NCBI GenBank assembly: GCA_023417975.1
Contig: JAEZDX010000506.1
Location: forward strand, 1-14,139
DNA from: Bacillota bacterium
GTDB taxonomy: Bacteria; Bacillota; Clostridia; Clostridiales; Clostridiaceae
DNA: 14,139 bases
Direction: 5' to 3'
Position 1 is the stretch's first letter. Every line of letters starts with the position of its first letter. The notes beneath the pieces are model-generated. The model was given only the letters and a program-made list of their open reading frames with translations. It did not search any database and had not been told where the DNA came from. The translations under genes were made by a program, and so were the position numbers. This document shows positions 8,001-14,139 of this stretch, piece after piece.

Positions 8001-8247
8001 TAATACCGCTTATCCTACGAACCTCCGTCAAGTCGTTCTCCGTAAGTCCCAGAGTAGATATAAGTTTATAGTCCATAAAATTATTTTTACTAAAGTAAGT
8101 GTCACCTGACATCTTCATATCCGGGCTTGCTGCTCTTACTCCTGCATAGAAGGCCACTCCTACTGCAATAATTACAACTATTGATATAAATCTCGAAAGG
8201 CTTTTCTTTATATCTCTCAATAAATTTTTAAAAAATGTCTTTTTCAT
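5020..8247 (-). CDS. FtsX-like ABC transporter permease with long extracytoplasmic coiled coil
   Basis: Membrane subunit of a MacB/LolCDE-type ABC system; these act mechanically on extracytoplasmic substrates such as toxic peptides, lipids or envelope enzymes. With the chosen start it has 1075 residues. There is one membrane segment at about 20-37, then a periplasmic-core-like region, a coiled coil in two blocks at about 256-351 and 430-517, and an FtsX block of three membrane segments at about 545-665. One segment follows at about 715-735, then a second outer domain and a final FtsX block of three segments at about 943-1063. Part of the coiled coil is a regular heptad series of the form xxxLxxG (QKQLDDG, KRQLEEG, KKKLDDS, ENQLNSG). 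I prefer the ATG at 8247, five bases after GAGTGG and two bases after the ATPase stop. GTG codons at 8256 and 8253 are alternatives that would overlap the ATPase gene. The substrate is unknown. Confidence 0.92.
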   Translation of the reverse strand: MKKTFFKNLLRDIKKSLSRFISIVVIIAVGVAFYAGVRAASPDMKMSGDTYFSKNNFMDYKLISTLGLTENDLTEVRRISGITMAEGAYSIDAVTEIDKHQLVLNINSMPEENGINNIRLLQGKRPQKADEAVVEERFLEKNKLKLNDKLVLKSGNDNNLEDDLKNIEFTIVGTAQSPLYVSAQRQLSSVGNGSVSGFVYILPQVFKSEVYTELYVRTDSAQSEKSLLDYESYKNAEARVEKALKDIGISRNEVRYTEVMKIATDKLDDAQIKLDSSQKEAQDKFAQGYKELDTAKNKISDGWDELKKNEALFNKKMSEGQKQLDDGKRQLEEGKKKLDDSENQLNSGKNQAADNISNAMAQELGRLKALMEANPENTDYANQYFFLNQVYEKDIKGKDFDNIYNALKSDNMLENMKAYFDMQALKNTFDKSAADINSGRQQLTDKEKDLNAGVAQLEKSRQEGLTKLSSARKELQDGEKEVNDNTEKLKSEEEKANAKIKDGEAEIQKNREKLKDIKKPDWYVLGRSANMGFETYRQDGDRIDSIGKAFPFIFFLVAALVSLTTMTRMVQEKRMEIGTFAALGYSRAAIVAHYLIYALSASIIGSLIGISIGFRVFPPIIMNAYGTLYAIPDTVAPFNSILALQASLLAVLFTSVAAIASTMDGLREVPASLMRPKPPKSGKRILLERANFIWKRLSFTEKVTARNIFRYKQRLFMTVIGIAACTGLMITGFGIKEGITGATEKQFNKLYRYDMQGTLTKNASEADMKDIKEKTKGISNIKDILFTYTKNGTVKMNNASNHDAYIIVPEDNAVFTEYINLTLKNKEFKLNDDGVVLTEKLSKLINKKPGDTIEITLDDQVVKAKVAAITEHYVQHYVYMSAAYYEKLTGKAINFNSFYALLKDLSEEAQNSTSGSLKNIDGINSIGYKNNVQLDFSKTINSISSVVLVLIVSAGVLAFVVIYNLTNINISERMRELATIKLLGFYDHELAAYIYRENMLLTVLGSLFGILTGILMNKFVLTAAEIDTLKFLERISPSSFIISVVLTIVFSIVVNLAMYKRFDKIDMIESLKSAE

Positions 8248-8249
8248 AA

Positions 8250-8954
8250 TCACCACTCTATACTTTCAATAGAAACAGGATTTTCATTTTTCTTCACGCT
8301 TGATATTTTACCGTTTTTCACATTAATTATTCTGTCAGCGATAGGTGCGATAGCAGAGTTATGAGTGATAACTATAACTGTCATGTTATACATTTTAGCC
8401 GTATCGGACAAAAGCTGAAGAATAGCCTTTCCTGTATTATAATCCAGAGCGCCTGTAGGTTCATCGCAAAGCAGCAGCTTAGGATTTTTTGCTATAGCTC
8501 GAGCAATAGACACTCTTTGCTGTTCTCCGCCTGAAAGCTGCGAAGGAAAGTTGTATAACCTATCTCCAAGTCCCACGCTTTCAAGCACCTTAATAGGATC
8601 CAAGGAGTCTTTGCATATTTCTACTGCAAGTTCAACATTCTCAAGTGCATTCAAATTCTGAACCAGGTTATAAAATTGAAATACAAAGCCTATATCTTCA
8701 CGTCTATATTTAGTAAGCATCTTTTTATTGTATTTGCTTATTTCGCTTCCATCTACAAATATTCTGCCCTCAGTAACATGATCCATGCCTCCGAGAAGAT
8801 TTAATATTGTAGATTTACCTGCACCGCTGGCACCAAATACAATTACGAACTCTCCCTTATCAACAGAAAAGGATACATCTTCAACTGCTTTAATTACTAC
8901 TTCACCCATATCATAACTCTTTTTTACATTTCTCATTTCAACAAAACTATCCAT
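8250..8954 (-). CDS. ABC transporter ATPase, MacB/LolD type
   Basis: Cytoplasmic ATPase (234 residues) that powers the adjacent FtsX-like permease. Walker A GASGAGKST is at 41-49, Q-loop Q93, signature LSGGE at 140-144 followed by QQR, Walker B with D164 and E165 then PTGALD, and switch H198. The LSGGEQQRVSIARA and DEPTGALD wording is characteristic of the MacB/LolD/FtsE-like branch. The start at 8954 has GGAG six bases upstream within AGGAGAGGAG. The gene ends two bases before the likely permease start, so translation is coupled. It follows the TetR gene after a 161-base gap that holds a putative operator. The role is probably resistance or envelope maintenance, inferred from the regulator and family, not from any substrate signature. 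Confidence 0.95.
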   Translation of the reverse strand: MDSFVEMRNVKKSYDMGEVVIKAVEDVSFSVDKGEFVIVFGASGAGKSTILNLLGGMDHVTEGRIFVDGSEISKYNKKMLTKYRREDIGFVFQFYNLVQNLNALENVELAVEICKDSLDPIKVLESVGLGDRLYNFPSQLSGGEQQRVSIARAIAKNPKLLLCDEPTGALDYNTGKAILQLLSDTAKMYNMTVIVITHNSAIAPIADRIINVKNGKISSVKKNENPVSIESIEW

Positions 8955-9007
8955 AAAATACTCCTCTCCTATTTTTGCAGTACGAAATACAAAATCATTA
9001 GTTTAAA

Positions 9008-9059
9008 GGTTCTCTATGCTATCAATATACAATATTTATGAACCATCGTTCTCTTTTGA
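9008..9059. promoter_or_regulatory. Putative TetR operator upstream of the ABC ATPase/permease operon
   Basis: ATGAAC-CATC-GTTCTC (9038-9053) contains a perfect GAAC-N4-GTTC palindrome. The 19-base stretch 9041-9059 matches 9724-9742, in front of the regulator gene, at 17 of 19 positions, including the identical 13-mer CGTTCTCTTTTGA. A lone half-site GGTTCTCTA lies at 9008-9016. Placement about 85-105 bases before the ATPase start fits a repressor site. On the - strand TTTAAT immediately precedes the element and could be a -10 box, but I see no convincing -35. Confidence 0.6.
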
Positions 9060-9115
9060 ATTAAAAAAATACACCAATTCACAGATCCCTATTTATTTTA
9101 GTCATATGCATTTTT

Positions 9116-9718
9116 TTAGATATCCTCACTATCCAACTTAGCAGCCAAATCTGTAAAGAAAATATTTACCATATTAAGAATAAGCTTTCTTACCTGTGCT
9201 CCATCCTTAAGTTCCTTAACAATGATTGCTATAGATTCAACTATACTGTATGAAACAAGATATATAGCAAAGTTGTCCTTGAGCTTTTTACCTCTCATTG
9301 ACAGATCATATATCATAGTTTCCGTAACTATTCTTGTTATAAAGTCAACAAATATGCTTTTGCAATTTTCATATTTGGAGCCTTTACTTTGATTCAGTAA
9401 AATTGAAATCTCTATATTGTTTTCGTTAAATATCTCCATTATTTTATCCATTAATTCATAAAATATGATTAGCGCCTTTTCATTGAGTTCTACCTCATCA
9501 AACTGCTTTATATATACCGTGAGTCTGTTATATACTGAGCCAATAAGACTTTCAAACAAATCTTCTTTTGATTGAAAATATTTATATAAGTTACCCACAG
9601 ATGTGCCTGATTTCTTGGCTATACTTCTTATAGATGCACCTTCATAGCCTTTCTCGGTAAACTCCTTCAATGCTTCTTCAACTATATGATTTCGAACCTC
9701 ATCTTTTAAATACTGCAT
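9116..9718 (-). CDS. TetR/AcrR-family transcriptional regulator
   Basis: Cytoplasmic DNA-binding repressor of 200 residues, the usual TetR size. The N-terminal helix-turn-helix spans roughly residues 10-56: the segment EGASIRSIAKKSGTSVG followed by NLYKYFQSKEDLFE is the diagnostic TetR recognition region. The C-terminal part is helical and divergent, as expected for the ligand-binding and dimerisation domain, so the inducer cannot be predicted. The start at 9718 has GGAGG seven bases upstream. It lies upstream of, and in the same direction as, the ABC ATPase/permease genes. A near-identical element is found ahead of both transcription units, so it most likely represses itself and the exporter. 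It is divergent from the folT unit. Confidence 0.93.
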   Translation of the reverse strand: MQYLKDEVRNHIVEEALKEFTEKGYEGASIRSIAKKSGTSVGNLYKYFQSKEDLFESLIGSVYNRLTVYIKQFDEVELNEKALIIFYELMDKIMEIFNENNIEISILLNQSKGSKYENCKSIFVDFITRIVTETMIYDLSMRGKKLKDNFAIYLVSYSIVESIAIIVKELKDGAQVRKLILNMVNIFFTDLAAKLDSEDI

Positions 9719-9720
9719 TA

Positions 9721-9742
9721 GAAAACCTCCGTTCTCTTTTGA
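9721..9742. promoter_or_regulatory. Putative TetR autoregulatory operator
   Basis: GAAAAC-CTCC-GTTCTC (9721-9736) is an imperfect palindrome (five of six arm positions match) that continues into TTTTGA, giving the 13-mer CGTTCTCTTTTGA also found at 9047-9059. It spans the region from the -10 box through the transcription start to the ribosome binding site of the regulator gene. A bound dimer there would block both polymerase and ribosome access. Confidence 0.6.
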
Positions 9743-9770
9743 GTCTACATTATCCTCTTGTACATGTCAA
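9742..9770 (-). promoter_or_regulatory. Sigma-A-type promoter of the TetR gene
   Basis: On the - strand a consensus TTGACA (9765-9770) is followed, after exactly 17 bases, by TAGACT (9742-9747), which matches four of six -10 positions. Transcription would start near 9735, inside the putative operator and about 17 bases before the ATG. Confidence 0.65.
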
Positions 9771-9788
9771 TAATATTTATATAAAAAA

Positions 9789-9817
9789 TTTAAAGAAGGA
9801 TTTTTAACATGTAATAT
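9789..9817 (+). promoter_or_regulatory. Candidate promoter for the THF riboswitch/folT transcript
   Basis: TTTAAA (9789-9794) and TAATAT (9812-9817) are spaced by 17 bases, placing the transcript start near 9824, shortly before the aptamer at 9843. Each box matches four of six consensus positions. TTAACA at 9804-9809 is an alternative -35 without a good -10. This is a weak call in very AT-rich DNA. Confidence 0.3.
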
Positions 9818-9842
9818 AGAATATTAAACATAAATAAAAGAT

Positions 9843-9959
9843 GGCAGAGTAGATAATTGTGGGTTATGTGCCTGAGGAACGGGGAGTTGTCCTTGGGACG
9901 GAAACCTTTTTATACAACTATTGTTATGGTTGCCGTACAATTATCGCATCCCGCTGCTG
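9843..9959 (+). ncRNA. Tetrahydrofolate (THF) riboswitch aptamer
   Basis: Cis-acting RNA that binds reduced folates. The 5' strand reads GCAG-AGTAG-ATAATTGT (9844-9860) and the 3' strand ACAATTAT-CGCATCCCG-CTGC (9937-9957). This matches the folT-type THF riboswitch pattern of P1, the AGUAGAU internal loop, P2 and the GCAUCC internal loop. P1 pairs 9844-9847 with 9954-9957, and P2 pairs 9853-9860 with 9937-9944 in eight perfect pairs. The interior AACGGGGAGTTG (about 9878-9889) corresponds to the conserved loop region of the class. The interior is longer than in the compact examples I remember, with an extra AT-rich insertion around 9906-9930. Location directly ahead of a folate transporter gene supports the call. 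Confidence 0.88.
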
Positions 9960-10018
9960 CATACTGGAGTATTCCCTCCTTTATGCGGTTTTGCATGCCG
10001 TTTTAAGGAGGTTTTTTT
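9959..10018 (+). promoter_or_regulatory. Riboswitch expression platform: competing hairpins over the folT ribosome binding site
   Basis: CCTCCTT (9975-9981) is perfectly complementary to AAGGAGG (10005-10011), the folT ribosome binding site, which is followed by seven T bases and then the GTG start. The hairpin therefore hides the binding site and also looks like an intrinsic terminator. A mutually exclusive helix is available: GCAT (9959-9962) with ATGC (9983-9986), and GGAG (9966-9969) with CTCC (9976-9979). The bases at 9960-9962 could also extend P1 of the aptamer by pairing with ATG at 9841-9843. Ligand-stabilised P1 would then favour the OFF hairpin. Direction of control is inferred. 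Confidence 0.7.
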
Positions 10019-10603
10019 GTGATTAAAAAAAGTACAAATGCTATTATTACAACTCCATACTGGTCTGCAGCTACAGCTGAAGTGAAAAATTTGCGATCGC
10101 TTATTTTTGCTGCTCTCACTATTTCCGCAGGCATTGTCATGAATACATTTTTTATACCTGTTGGTGAGAATCTCAGAATTTCCCTTGCTTTTCTCCCCCT
10201 TTCTCTTGGGGCAATGATATTTGGGCCAATATTAGGTATTTTTGCAGGAGCAGCCTATGACCTTCTTGGTTTTATGCTTCATCCCACGGGAACGTTTTTC
10301 CCCGGCTATACCTTATCTGCTATGCTTGAGTTCTTCATTTACGGCTTTTTTCTATATAAAAAGAAGCCCACAATTATTCGATTATTTCTTGCTAGGTTCA
10401 CTGTTAATTACGGTGTACACGTATTGCTTGGGTGTGTTTGGAGCAGTATTATGTTCGGAAAAGGTTATATTTATTATTTTGTAAAAAGCCTTGTAAAAAA
10501 CACCCTTATGCTGCCTTTGGAAGTAATAATGCTAATAACAATAGTTCAAATTATACTTCCTGTACTAATTCGTGCAGGCATTGTGCCAAGGCAGAAACCA
10601 TAA
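10019..10603 (+). CDS. folT: Folate ECF transporter substrate-binding (S) component FolT
   Basis: Integral membrane S component (194 residues) of an energy-coupling-factor transporter; it captures folate and works with a shared EcfA/EcfA'/EcfT module, which is not in this window. About five or six hydrophobic helices are visible. The segments LRISLAFLPLSLGAMIFGP (52-70), the acidic helix end YDLLGF (80-85), HPTG (88-91) and FFPGYTLSA (93-101) are characteristic of FolT. The alanine-rich first helix (FAALTISAG, 30-38) fits the S-component face that contacts EcfT. The GTG start at 10019 is seven bases after a perfect AAGGAGG, whose control by the upstream THF riboswitch strongly supports folate as substrate. 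It forms a single-gene unit ending in a terminator. Confidence 0.93.
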   Translation: MIKKSTNAIITTPYWSAATAEVKNLRSLIFAALTISAGIVMNTFFIPVGENLRISLAFLPLSLGAMIFGPILGIFAGAAYDLLGFMLHPTGTFFPGYTLSAMLEFFIYGFFLYKKKPTIIRLFLARFTVNYGVHVLLGCVWSSIMFGKGYIYYFVKSLVKNTLMLPLEVIMLITIVQIILPVLIRAGIVPRQKP

Positions 10604-10617
10604 AAATAATTTTGATT

Positions 10618-10655
10618 AAGCTCTGTGAATTTAAACTCACAGAGCTTTATTTATG
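10618..10655 (+). terminator. Intrinsic terminator after folT
   Basis: AAGCTCTGTGA (10618-10628) pairs perfectly with TCACAGAGCTT (10637-10647) around an eight-base loop. A moderately T-rich tail (TATTTAT) follows. It begins 15 bases after the folT stop and separates folT from the germination operon. Confidence 0.85.
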
Positions 10656-10724
10656 GGTCACTGCTGGAATTTGTATAGATTTCTATATATTAATAAATAA
10701 TATACTATCAAGGTGGTGACTGAA

Positions 10725-12266
10725 ATGCTTGAAACGGTAAATGGCCCGGATTATGAAAATTTAAAGTCAGTTAATATATTCAAGTCACTTGCTGAAAATG
10801 AGAAATATCTTAAATCTCTATTTGAAAAATGCAGCGATATTATGTTTAGAAAAATTACTCCGTCTAATTTAGACATTAATATGCTAATTGTCTATGTGGA
10901 CGAATTGACCAATATTGAATTTTTGGAAAACTCTGTTTTATCTCCTATTTATGCATATATCAACTCCTCGAAATCTTCTGATTCGGCAGATATGTATTAT
11001 TTTAAAAGTAACATTTTACCTGTTGCAGAGATTAATGAGCATAATACTTTTGATACTGTAATTTTAGAACTTTTGTCGGGAAAAACACTGCTTTTTCTTG
11101 ACACTTTTTCCTCAGCATTTTCTATAAATTCTGAAGATGCCAAAGAAAGAGCTATAACTCCCCCGGAATTAGAGCAAACTACAAGAGGCCCCAGATCCTC
11201 CTTTATAGAAAGCTATAAAACGAATCTTGCACTTATAAGAAAATCTATAAAGGATCCTAATCTATGCATAGAAACTGTACCTGTAGGAAGAAGGAACAAG
11301 ACTTCTATGGAAATTGTATATATTAAAGGAATTATAAGAGATGATATACCCCAAAAAATGAAAAAAAAGCTGGAAAGCATTGATATAGACGGTGTCATGG
11401 GTTCAGGTCAGTTGGAGCAGTTTATTGAAAAAAACAAATGGACGGTATTACCTCAAATGTTTGCTACAGAAAGAGTTGACAGAGTCATAGGAAATATTCT
11501 TGAGGGTAGAGCTGTTATAATTTCCGACTGTTCTCCATTTGCTTTAATCTTCCCAACAACCTTAAAACTTTTTCTAAACTCAACTGATGACTATTATCAA
11601 AGACCTATAATAAGTACTTTACTAAGATTTATAAGATACATCAGTTTTTTTATATCTATATCTTTTGTTTCACTTTATGTAGCACTGACAGCTTATCAAC
11701 CCGGAATGCTTCCGACTCCACTGGCGTTATCTATAACCGGTTCCAGGGTTGGTTTACCCTTTCCTGTTATTATGGAAATATTACTTATGGAACTGGCGCT
11801 ATACACAATTCAGGAAGCGGCTATAAGACTTCCAAAGGCCATGGGCCCAACTGTTGGTATAGTTGGCGCACTAATTATCGGGCAGGCCTCAGTACAGGCA
11901 GGTATTGTAAGTCCCATCATTGTAATTGTTGTGGCCATGTCTGCAATTACCTCTTTTGCATTACCTAACTATACTTTCTCACTAGGTTGTATAGTGTTGA
12001 GACTTTTTATGGTGTTTATGGCATCAGTGCTTGGGCTATACGGTGTTGTTATGGGCTGGATTTATATAGCTATACATCTTGCTTCTCTAGATAATTTCGG
12101 AATCAGATATCTTAGTGATTACTCACCTTATGATATGACAAATTTTATGGATACTATAATAAGAATATCGGAAACCTATATATATAAAAGGCCTACGAAT
12201 TTGGAGACAAAAGATGCTATAAAGCATCATAAAAGTGAGGCAGATGATATGAAAGATGGATGGTAA
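10725..12266 (+). CDS. Spore germinant receptor A subunit (GerA/GerKA family)
   Basis: A-subunit of a Ger-type nutrient receptor located in the spore inner membrane. 513 residues, normal for the family. The N-terminal half (to about residue 300) is soluble and includes the family motif around TRGPRSSF with GPR at 155-157, followed by ESYKTNLALIRKSIKDPNL-like sequence typical of GerA. The C-terminal third has several membrane segments from about 305 to 465. Residues such as QEAAIRLPKAMGPTVG and the GQASVQAGIVSP loop are family hallmarks. I chose the ATG at 10725 because AGGTGG (10711-10716) lies eight bases before it. A GTG at 10713 would add four residues but overlap that binding site. First gene of an A-B-C operon, overlapping the next by 11 bases. 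A forespore (sigma-G) promoter is expected, but I could not identify one. Confidence 0.95.
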   Translation: MLETVNGPDYENLKSVNIFKSLAENEKYLKSLFEKCSDIMFRKITPSNLDINMLIVYVDELTNIEFLENSVLSPIYAYINSSKSSDSADMYYFKSNILPVAEINEHNTFDTVILELLSGKTLLFLDTFSSAFSINSEDAKERAITPPELEQTTRGPRSSFIESYKTNLALIRKSIKDPNLCIETVPVGRRNKTSMEIVYIKGIIRDDIPQKMKKKLESIDIDGVMGSGQLEQFIEKNKWTVLPQMFATERVDRVIGNILEGRAVIISDCSPFALIFPTTLKLFLNSTDDYYQRPIISTLLRFIRYISFFISISFVSLYVALTAYQPGMLPTPLALSITGSRVGLPFPVIMEILLMELALYTIQEAAIRLPKAMGPTVGIVGALIIGQASVQAGIVSPIIVIVVAMSAITSFALPNYTFSLGCIVLRLFMVFMASVLGLYGVVMGWIYIAIHLASLDNFGIRYLSDYSPYDMTNFMDTIIRISETYIYKRPTNLETKDAIKHHKSEADDMKDGW

Positions 12267-13350
12267 ACTAAAGGGTGTAAATATGTTCAGCTTTGTAGTA
12301 TTGTCAATGACAAGTATTCGTCTTATAACTCTTCCAACGGATATAGTCCAATATGCTAAAACTGATGCATGGCTTTCTGTGCTATTACTTGGAATTCTTT
12401 CAATAATGAACGGTTATATATTCTACTACATAGCCTCCAAATATCCTAATTTGAATTTTATCCAAATAAATATTAAGGTTCTTGGTAAGGTTATGGGCAA
12501 AGCTACCGCTTTATGTATATGCATATATGTTTTCATAACAAACGGTTTATCTCTTAGGCTTTTTTCTAACAGTATAAAAGTCTTTCTTCTAGATAAGACT
12601 CCGTCTATAGTTATTGTTTTGGTGTTTATTGGTGCCTGTGCATATTGCATGTTAAAAGGTATTAAGACTATCAGTATTTTCTTTGATATTTTTCTACCTG
12701 TAATATTAATATTGACAATCACCCTATTATTACTGCCCTATAAGAACGCTGATATAAAAAATCTGCTTCCTGTTCTTCACAATGGGCTGAAGCCTGTGAT
12801 AGCGGGTTCTCTACAAATGATTGATCCTGCCATAGGGTGCGCTATTATAGCATATATAATGCCCTACTTTGAAGATATTAAAGCTACGAAAAAGTGGATA
12901 TTCCTAGGTATAGTAGTAGCAATAGGCTTTTACTTTTTAATGATAACTATGTGCATTATGGTTATTGGAGTTAATGAAATACAGTACTTAAACTACCCTT
13001 CTGTAGCATTAACTAAAGCTGTGCAGTTAAAAGCAGAAGTATTTGAACGAACCGAAAGCTTATACATGGCTACATGGATTCCCAATGCACTTACAACAAT
13101 AGTAGTTTATTATATCGCATCAACTATGTGCATAAAGGAAATTTTCAATACCAAAAAAACTAAACCTGTTATTCTACTTCAGCTTCCTTTTTTTATAGCT
13201 GTCTCCTTATTTCCTCATAATACGGTTGAACTTCAAAATTACCTTCAAATAAATAATATGTTAGCCATTTTTTTAAACTTAATCTATCTTCCTATATTCT
13301 TTTTTGTAGTTTGGCTAAAGAATAGAGGTGAGAGTAACCATGCTCAATAG
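12256..13350 (+). CDS. Spore germinant receptor B subunit (GerAB/GerKB family)
   Basis: Polytopic inner-membrane protein of 364 residues in the spore-germination branch of the amino-acid permease superfamily. It is thought to bind the germinant and perhaps conduct ions. About ten hydrophobic helices are visible through the whole length. The first helix ends in RLITLPTDI, then AKTDAWLSVLLLGILS, matching the LPxxxxxxxxxDAW(I/L) pattern of GerAB. A central hydrophobic segment ends at LPYKNADIKNLLPVLHNG, also typical of the family. The ATG at 12256 lies inside the end of the A-subunit gene (11-base overlap) and gives the usual short N-terminus. An ATG at 12283, seven bases after AAAGGG, is an alternative that would drop nine residues. 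Its own stop overlaps the C-subunit start by 11 bases. Confidence 0.93.
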   Translation: MDGKLKGVNMFSFVVLSMTSIRLITLPTDIVQYAKTDAWLSVLLLGILSIMNGYIFYYIASKYPNLNFIQINIKVLGKVMGKATALCICIYVFITNGLSLRLFSNSIKVFLLDKTPSIVIVLVFIGACAYCMLKGIKTISIFFDIFLPVILILTITLLLLPYKNADIKNLLPVLHNGLKPVIAGSLQMIDPAIGCAIIAYIMPYFEDIKATKKWIFLGIVVAIGFYFLMITMCIMVIGVNEIQYLNYPSVALTKAVQLKAEVFERTESLYMATWIPNALTTIVVYYIASTMCIKEIFNTKKTKPVILLQLPFFIAVSLFPHNTVELQNYLQINNMLAIFLNLIYLPIFFFVVWLKNRGESNHAQ

Positions 13351-14139
13351 AATGAAAAAGTTCTTATTGTTTCTTTTATTTATTTTCGTTTCTCTTTCAT
13401 TTATTGGCTGTTGGGACTATTTTGAAATTGACAAAAGAGGCTATGTTCTCGGTATTGCAATAGATCTTGCTACAGAGGCAGATTTGGAAGAAGCTAAGCT
13501 TCAAAGTATCATTCCCGAAACGGGTAAGCCTCTATATGTATTTACAATACAACTGCCCATTATTGCCAACGCCAAACAAAAGCCCGGTTCTCAAGGAGGC
13601 AGCGGTCCTCCCTCAGATAGAGTATGGAATTTAAAAATACTGGCAAACTCACTTTTTGAGGCACAAAGAGAATTTTCCACTAGACTTGACTTTCAGCCGT
13701 TCTTTGAACACTTGAAGGTTATAGTAATAAGTGAAGATGCTGCTAGGAAGGGAATCTCAACTCCACTGGATTTCCTCATAAGAGATCACGAGATGAGACG
13801 GCGTACGAAGGTATTTGTAACCCCCGGCACTGCCTACAGTATTTTACAGGTCACGCCTAAAATTGAAGATTATTCTGCCTTATATTTAAGGTCACTTCCG
13901 GAAAATGCAAGCAAGACCTCCAGAATGCCTCATATTACTGATCTTGGAGTAGTATCTGAACGACTCCATACAAATATTGATTTTGCACTTCCAAAAATAA
14001 TATCAAGCAGGGAAGAGATAAAAAGTGTGGGCGGGGCAGTATTTAAGAAGGATAAGATGGTCGGTTGGATGAATGAGCTTCAGATGAACTATCTTAAATG
14101 GGTGGATAATATAGTAAAAGGCGGTACAATATCTATAAG
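13340..14139 (+). CDS. Spore germinant receptor C subunit, lipoprotein (GerAC/GerKC family), 3' end cut by window edge
   Basis: Membrane-anchored lipoprotein subunit of the Ger receptor. The frame is open from the ATG at 13340 to the end of the window, giving 266 complete codons; family members are about 350-400 residues, so roughly a quarter to a third is missing. The start has GAGGTG (13325-13330) nine bases upstream. The N-terminus is a lipoprotein signal: MLNRMKK, a hydrophobic stretch, then SFIGC with the lipidated Cys at 24. It continues with the family hallmark CWDYFEIDKRGYVLGIAID (W25, D26, the RGYVLGIAID strand). The later segments FFEHLKVIVISEDAA and FLIRDHEMRRRTKVFVT are also typical of GerAC. 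The -3 lipobox residue is Phe, slightly unusual. It completes the A-B-C order of a canonical gerA operon. Confidence 0.93.
   Translation, partial: MLNRMKKFLLFLLFIFVSLSFIGCWDYFEIDKRGYVLGIAIDLATEADLEEAKLQSIIPETGKPLYVFTIQLPIIANAKQKPGSQGGSGPPSDRVWNLKILANSLFEAQREFSTRLDFQPFFEHLKVIVISEDAARKGISTPLDFLIRDHEMRRRTKVFVTPGTAYSILQVTPKIEDYSALYLRSLPENASKTSRMPHITDLGVVSERLHTNIDFALPKIISSREEIKSVGGAVFKKDKMVGWMNELQMNYLKWVDNIVKGGTISI

Noticed and set aside
10656..10710. TATACTA (10701-10707) as the -10 of a sigma-G promoter for the germination operon
   Set aside because: It lies only a few bases before the ribosome binding site, leaving no room for a transcript leader, and no suitable -35 is found at 17-18 bases. 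A sigma-G promoter is expected but not visible to me.
10432..10719. A 95-residue frame overlapping the end of folT and the following terminator
   Set aside because: It runs out of frame through folT, the terminator and the germination leader, is Asn/Cys-rich and resembles no protein.
1..14139. CRISPR arrays, insertion sequences, tRNA or rRNA genes, phage attachment sites
   Set aside because: No regularly spaced repeats, transposase motifs, terminal inverted repeats or structural RNA genes other than the riboswitch were seen.

Overview
The window is AT-rich DNA with strong AGGAGG-type ribosome binding sites, short intergenic gaps and a spore germinant receptor operon. This points to a spore-forming Firmicute of the Clostridia, close to Clostridium in the broad sense. 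The organism is inferred from gene content and style only; no rRNA or other species marker is present.

Layout. (a) Bases 1-3160, + strand: two ABC exporter half-transporters (membrane domain plus ATPase domain) joined by an ATGA overlap. The first is cut by the left edge. A hairpin terminator follows at 3184-3229. (b) Bases 3262-4828, - strand: a two-gene unit with a D-2-hydroxyacid dehydrogenase that resembles VanH/D-lactate dehydrogenase, then a YbaK/ProX-type aminoacyl-tRNA deacylase. (c) Bases 4938-9718, - strand: a TetR-family regulator, then a MacB/LolD-type ABC ATPase and a ~1075-residue FtsX-like permease with a long extracytoplasmic coiled coil, closed by a large nested hairpin. A near-identical 19-base element (17 of 19 bases match) lies upstream of both the regulator and the ATPase and contains a GTTCTC-centred imperfect palindrome. 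It is the best candidate for the regulator's operator. (d) Bases 9843-10647, + strand: a tetrahydrofolate (THF) riboswitch, its expression platform, and a folate ECF transporter S component (FolT), ending in a clear terminator. (e) Bases 10725-14139, + strand: a gerA-type operon (A, B and C subunits), each junction overlapping by 11 bases. The lipoprotein C subunit runs off the right edge.

How the parts work together. The TetR protein probably represses itself and the adjacent exporter until a toxic or envelope-active ligand binds it. The riboswitch probably shuts off FolT synthesis when reduced folate is plentiful, by forming a hairpin that both sequesters the ribosome binding site and looks like an intrinsic terminator. 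The Ger proteins would assemble in the inner membrane of the spore to sense germinants. The dehydrogenase/deacylase pair has no obvious pathway partner here. I recognise most families. The least explained items are the VanH-like enzyme without a ligase, the substrate of the tandem exporters, and the regulator/exporter circuit. I did not find a wholly new system.
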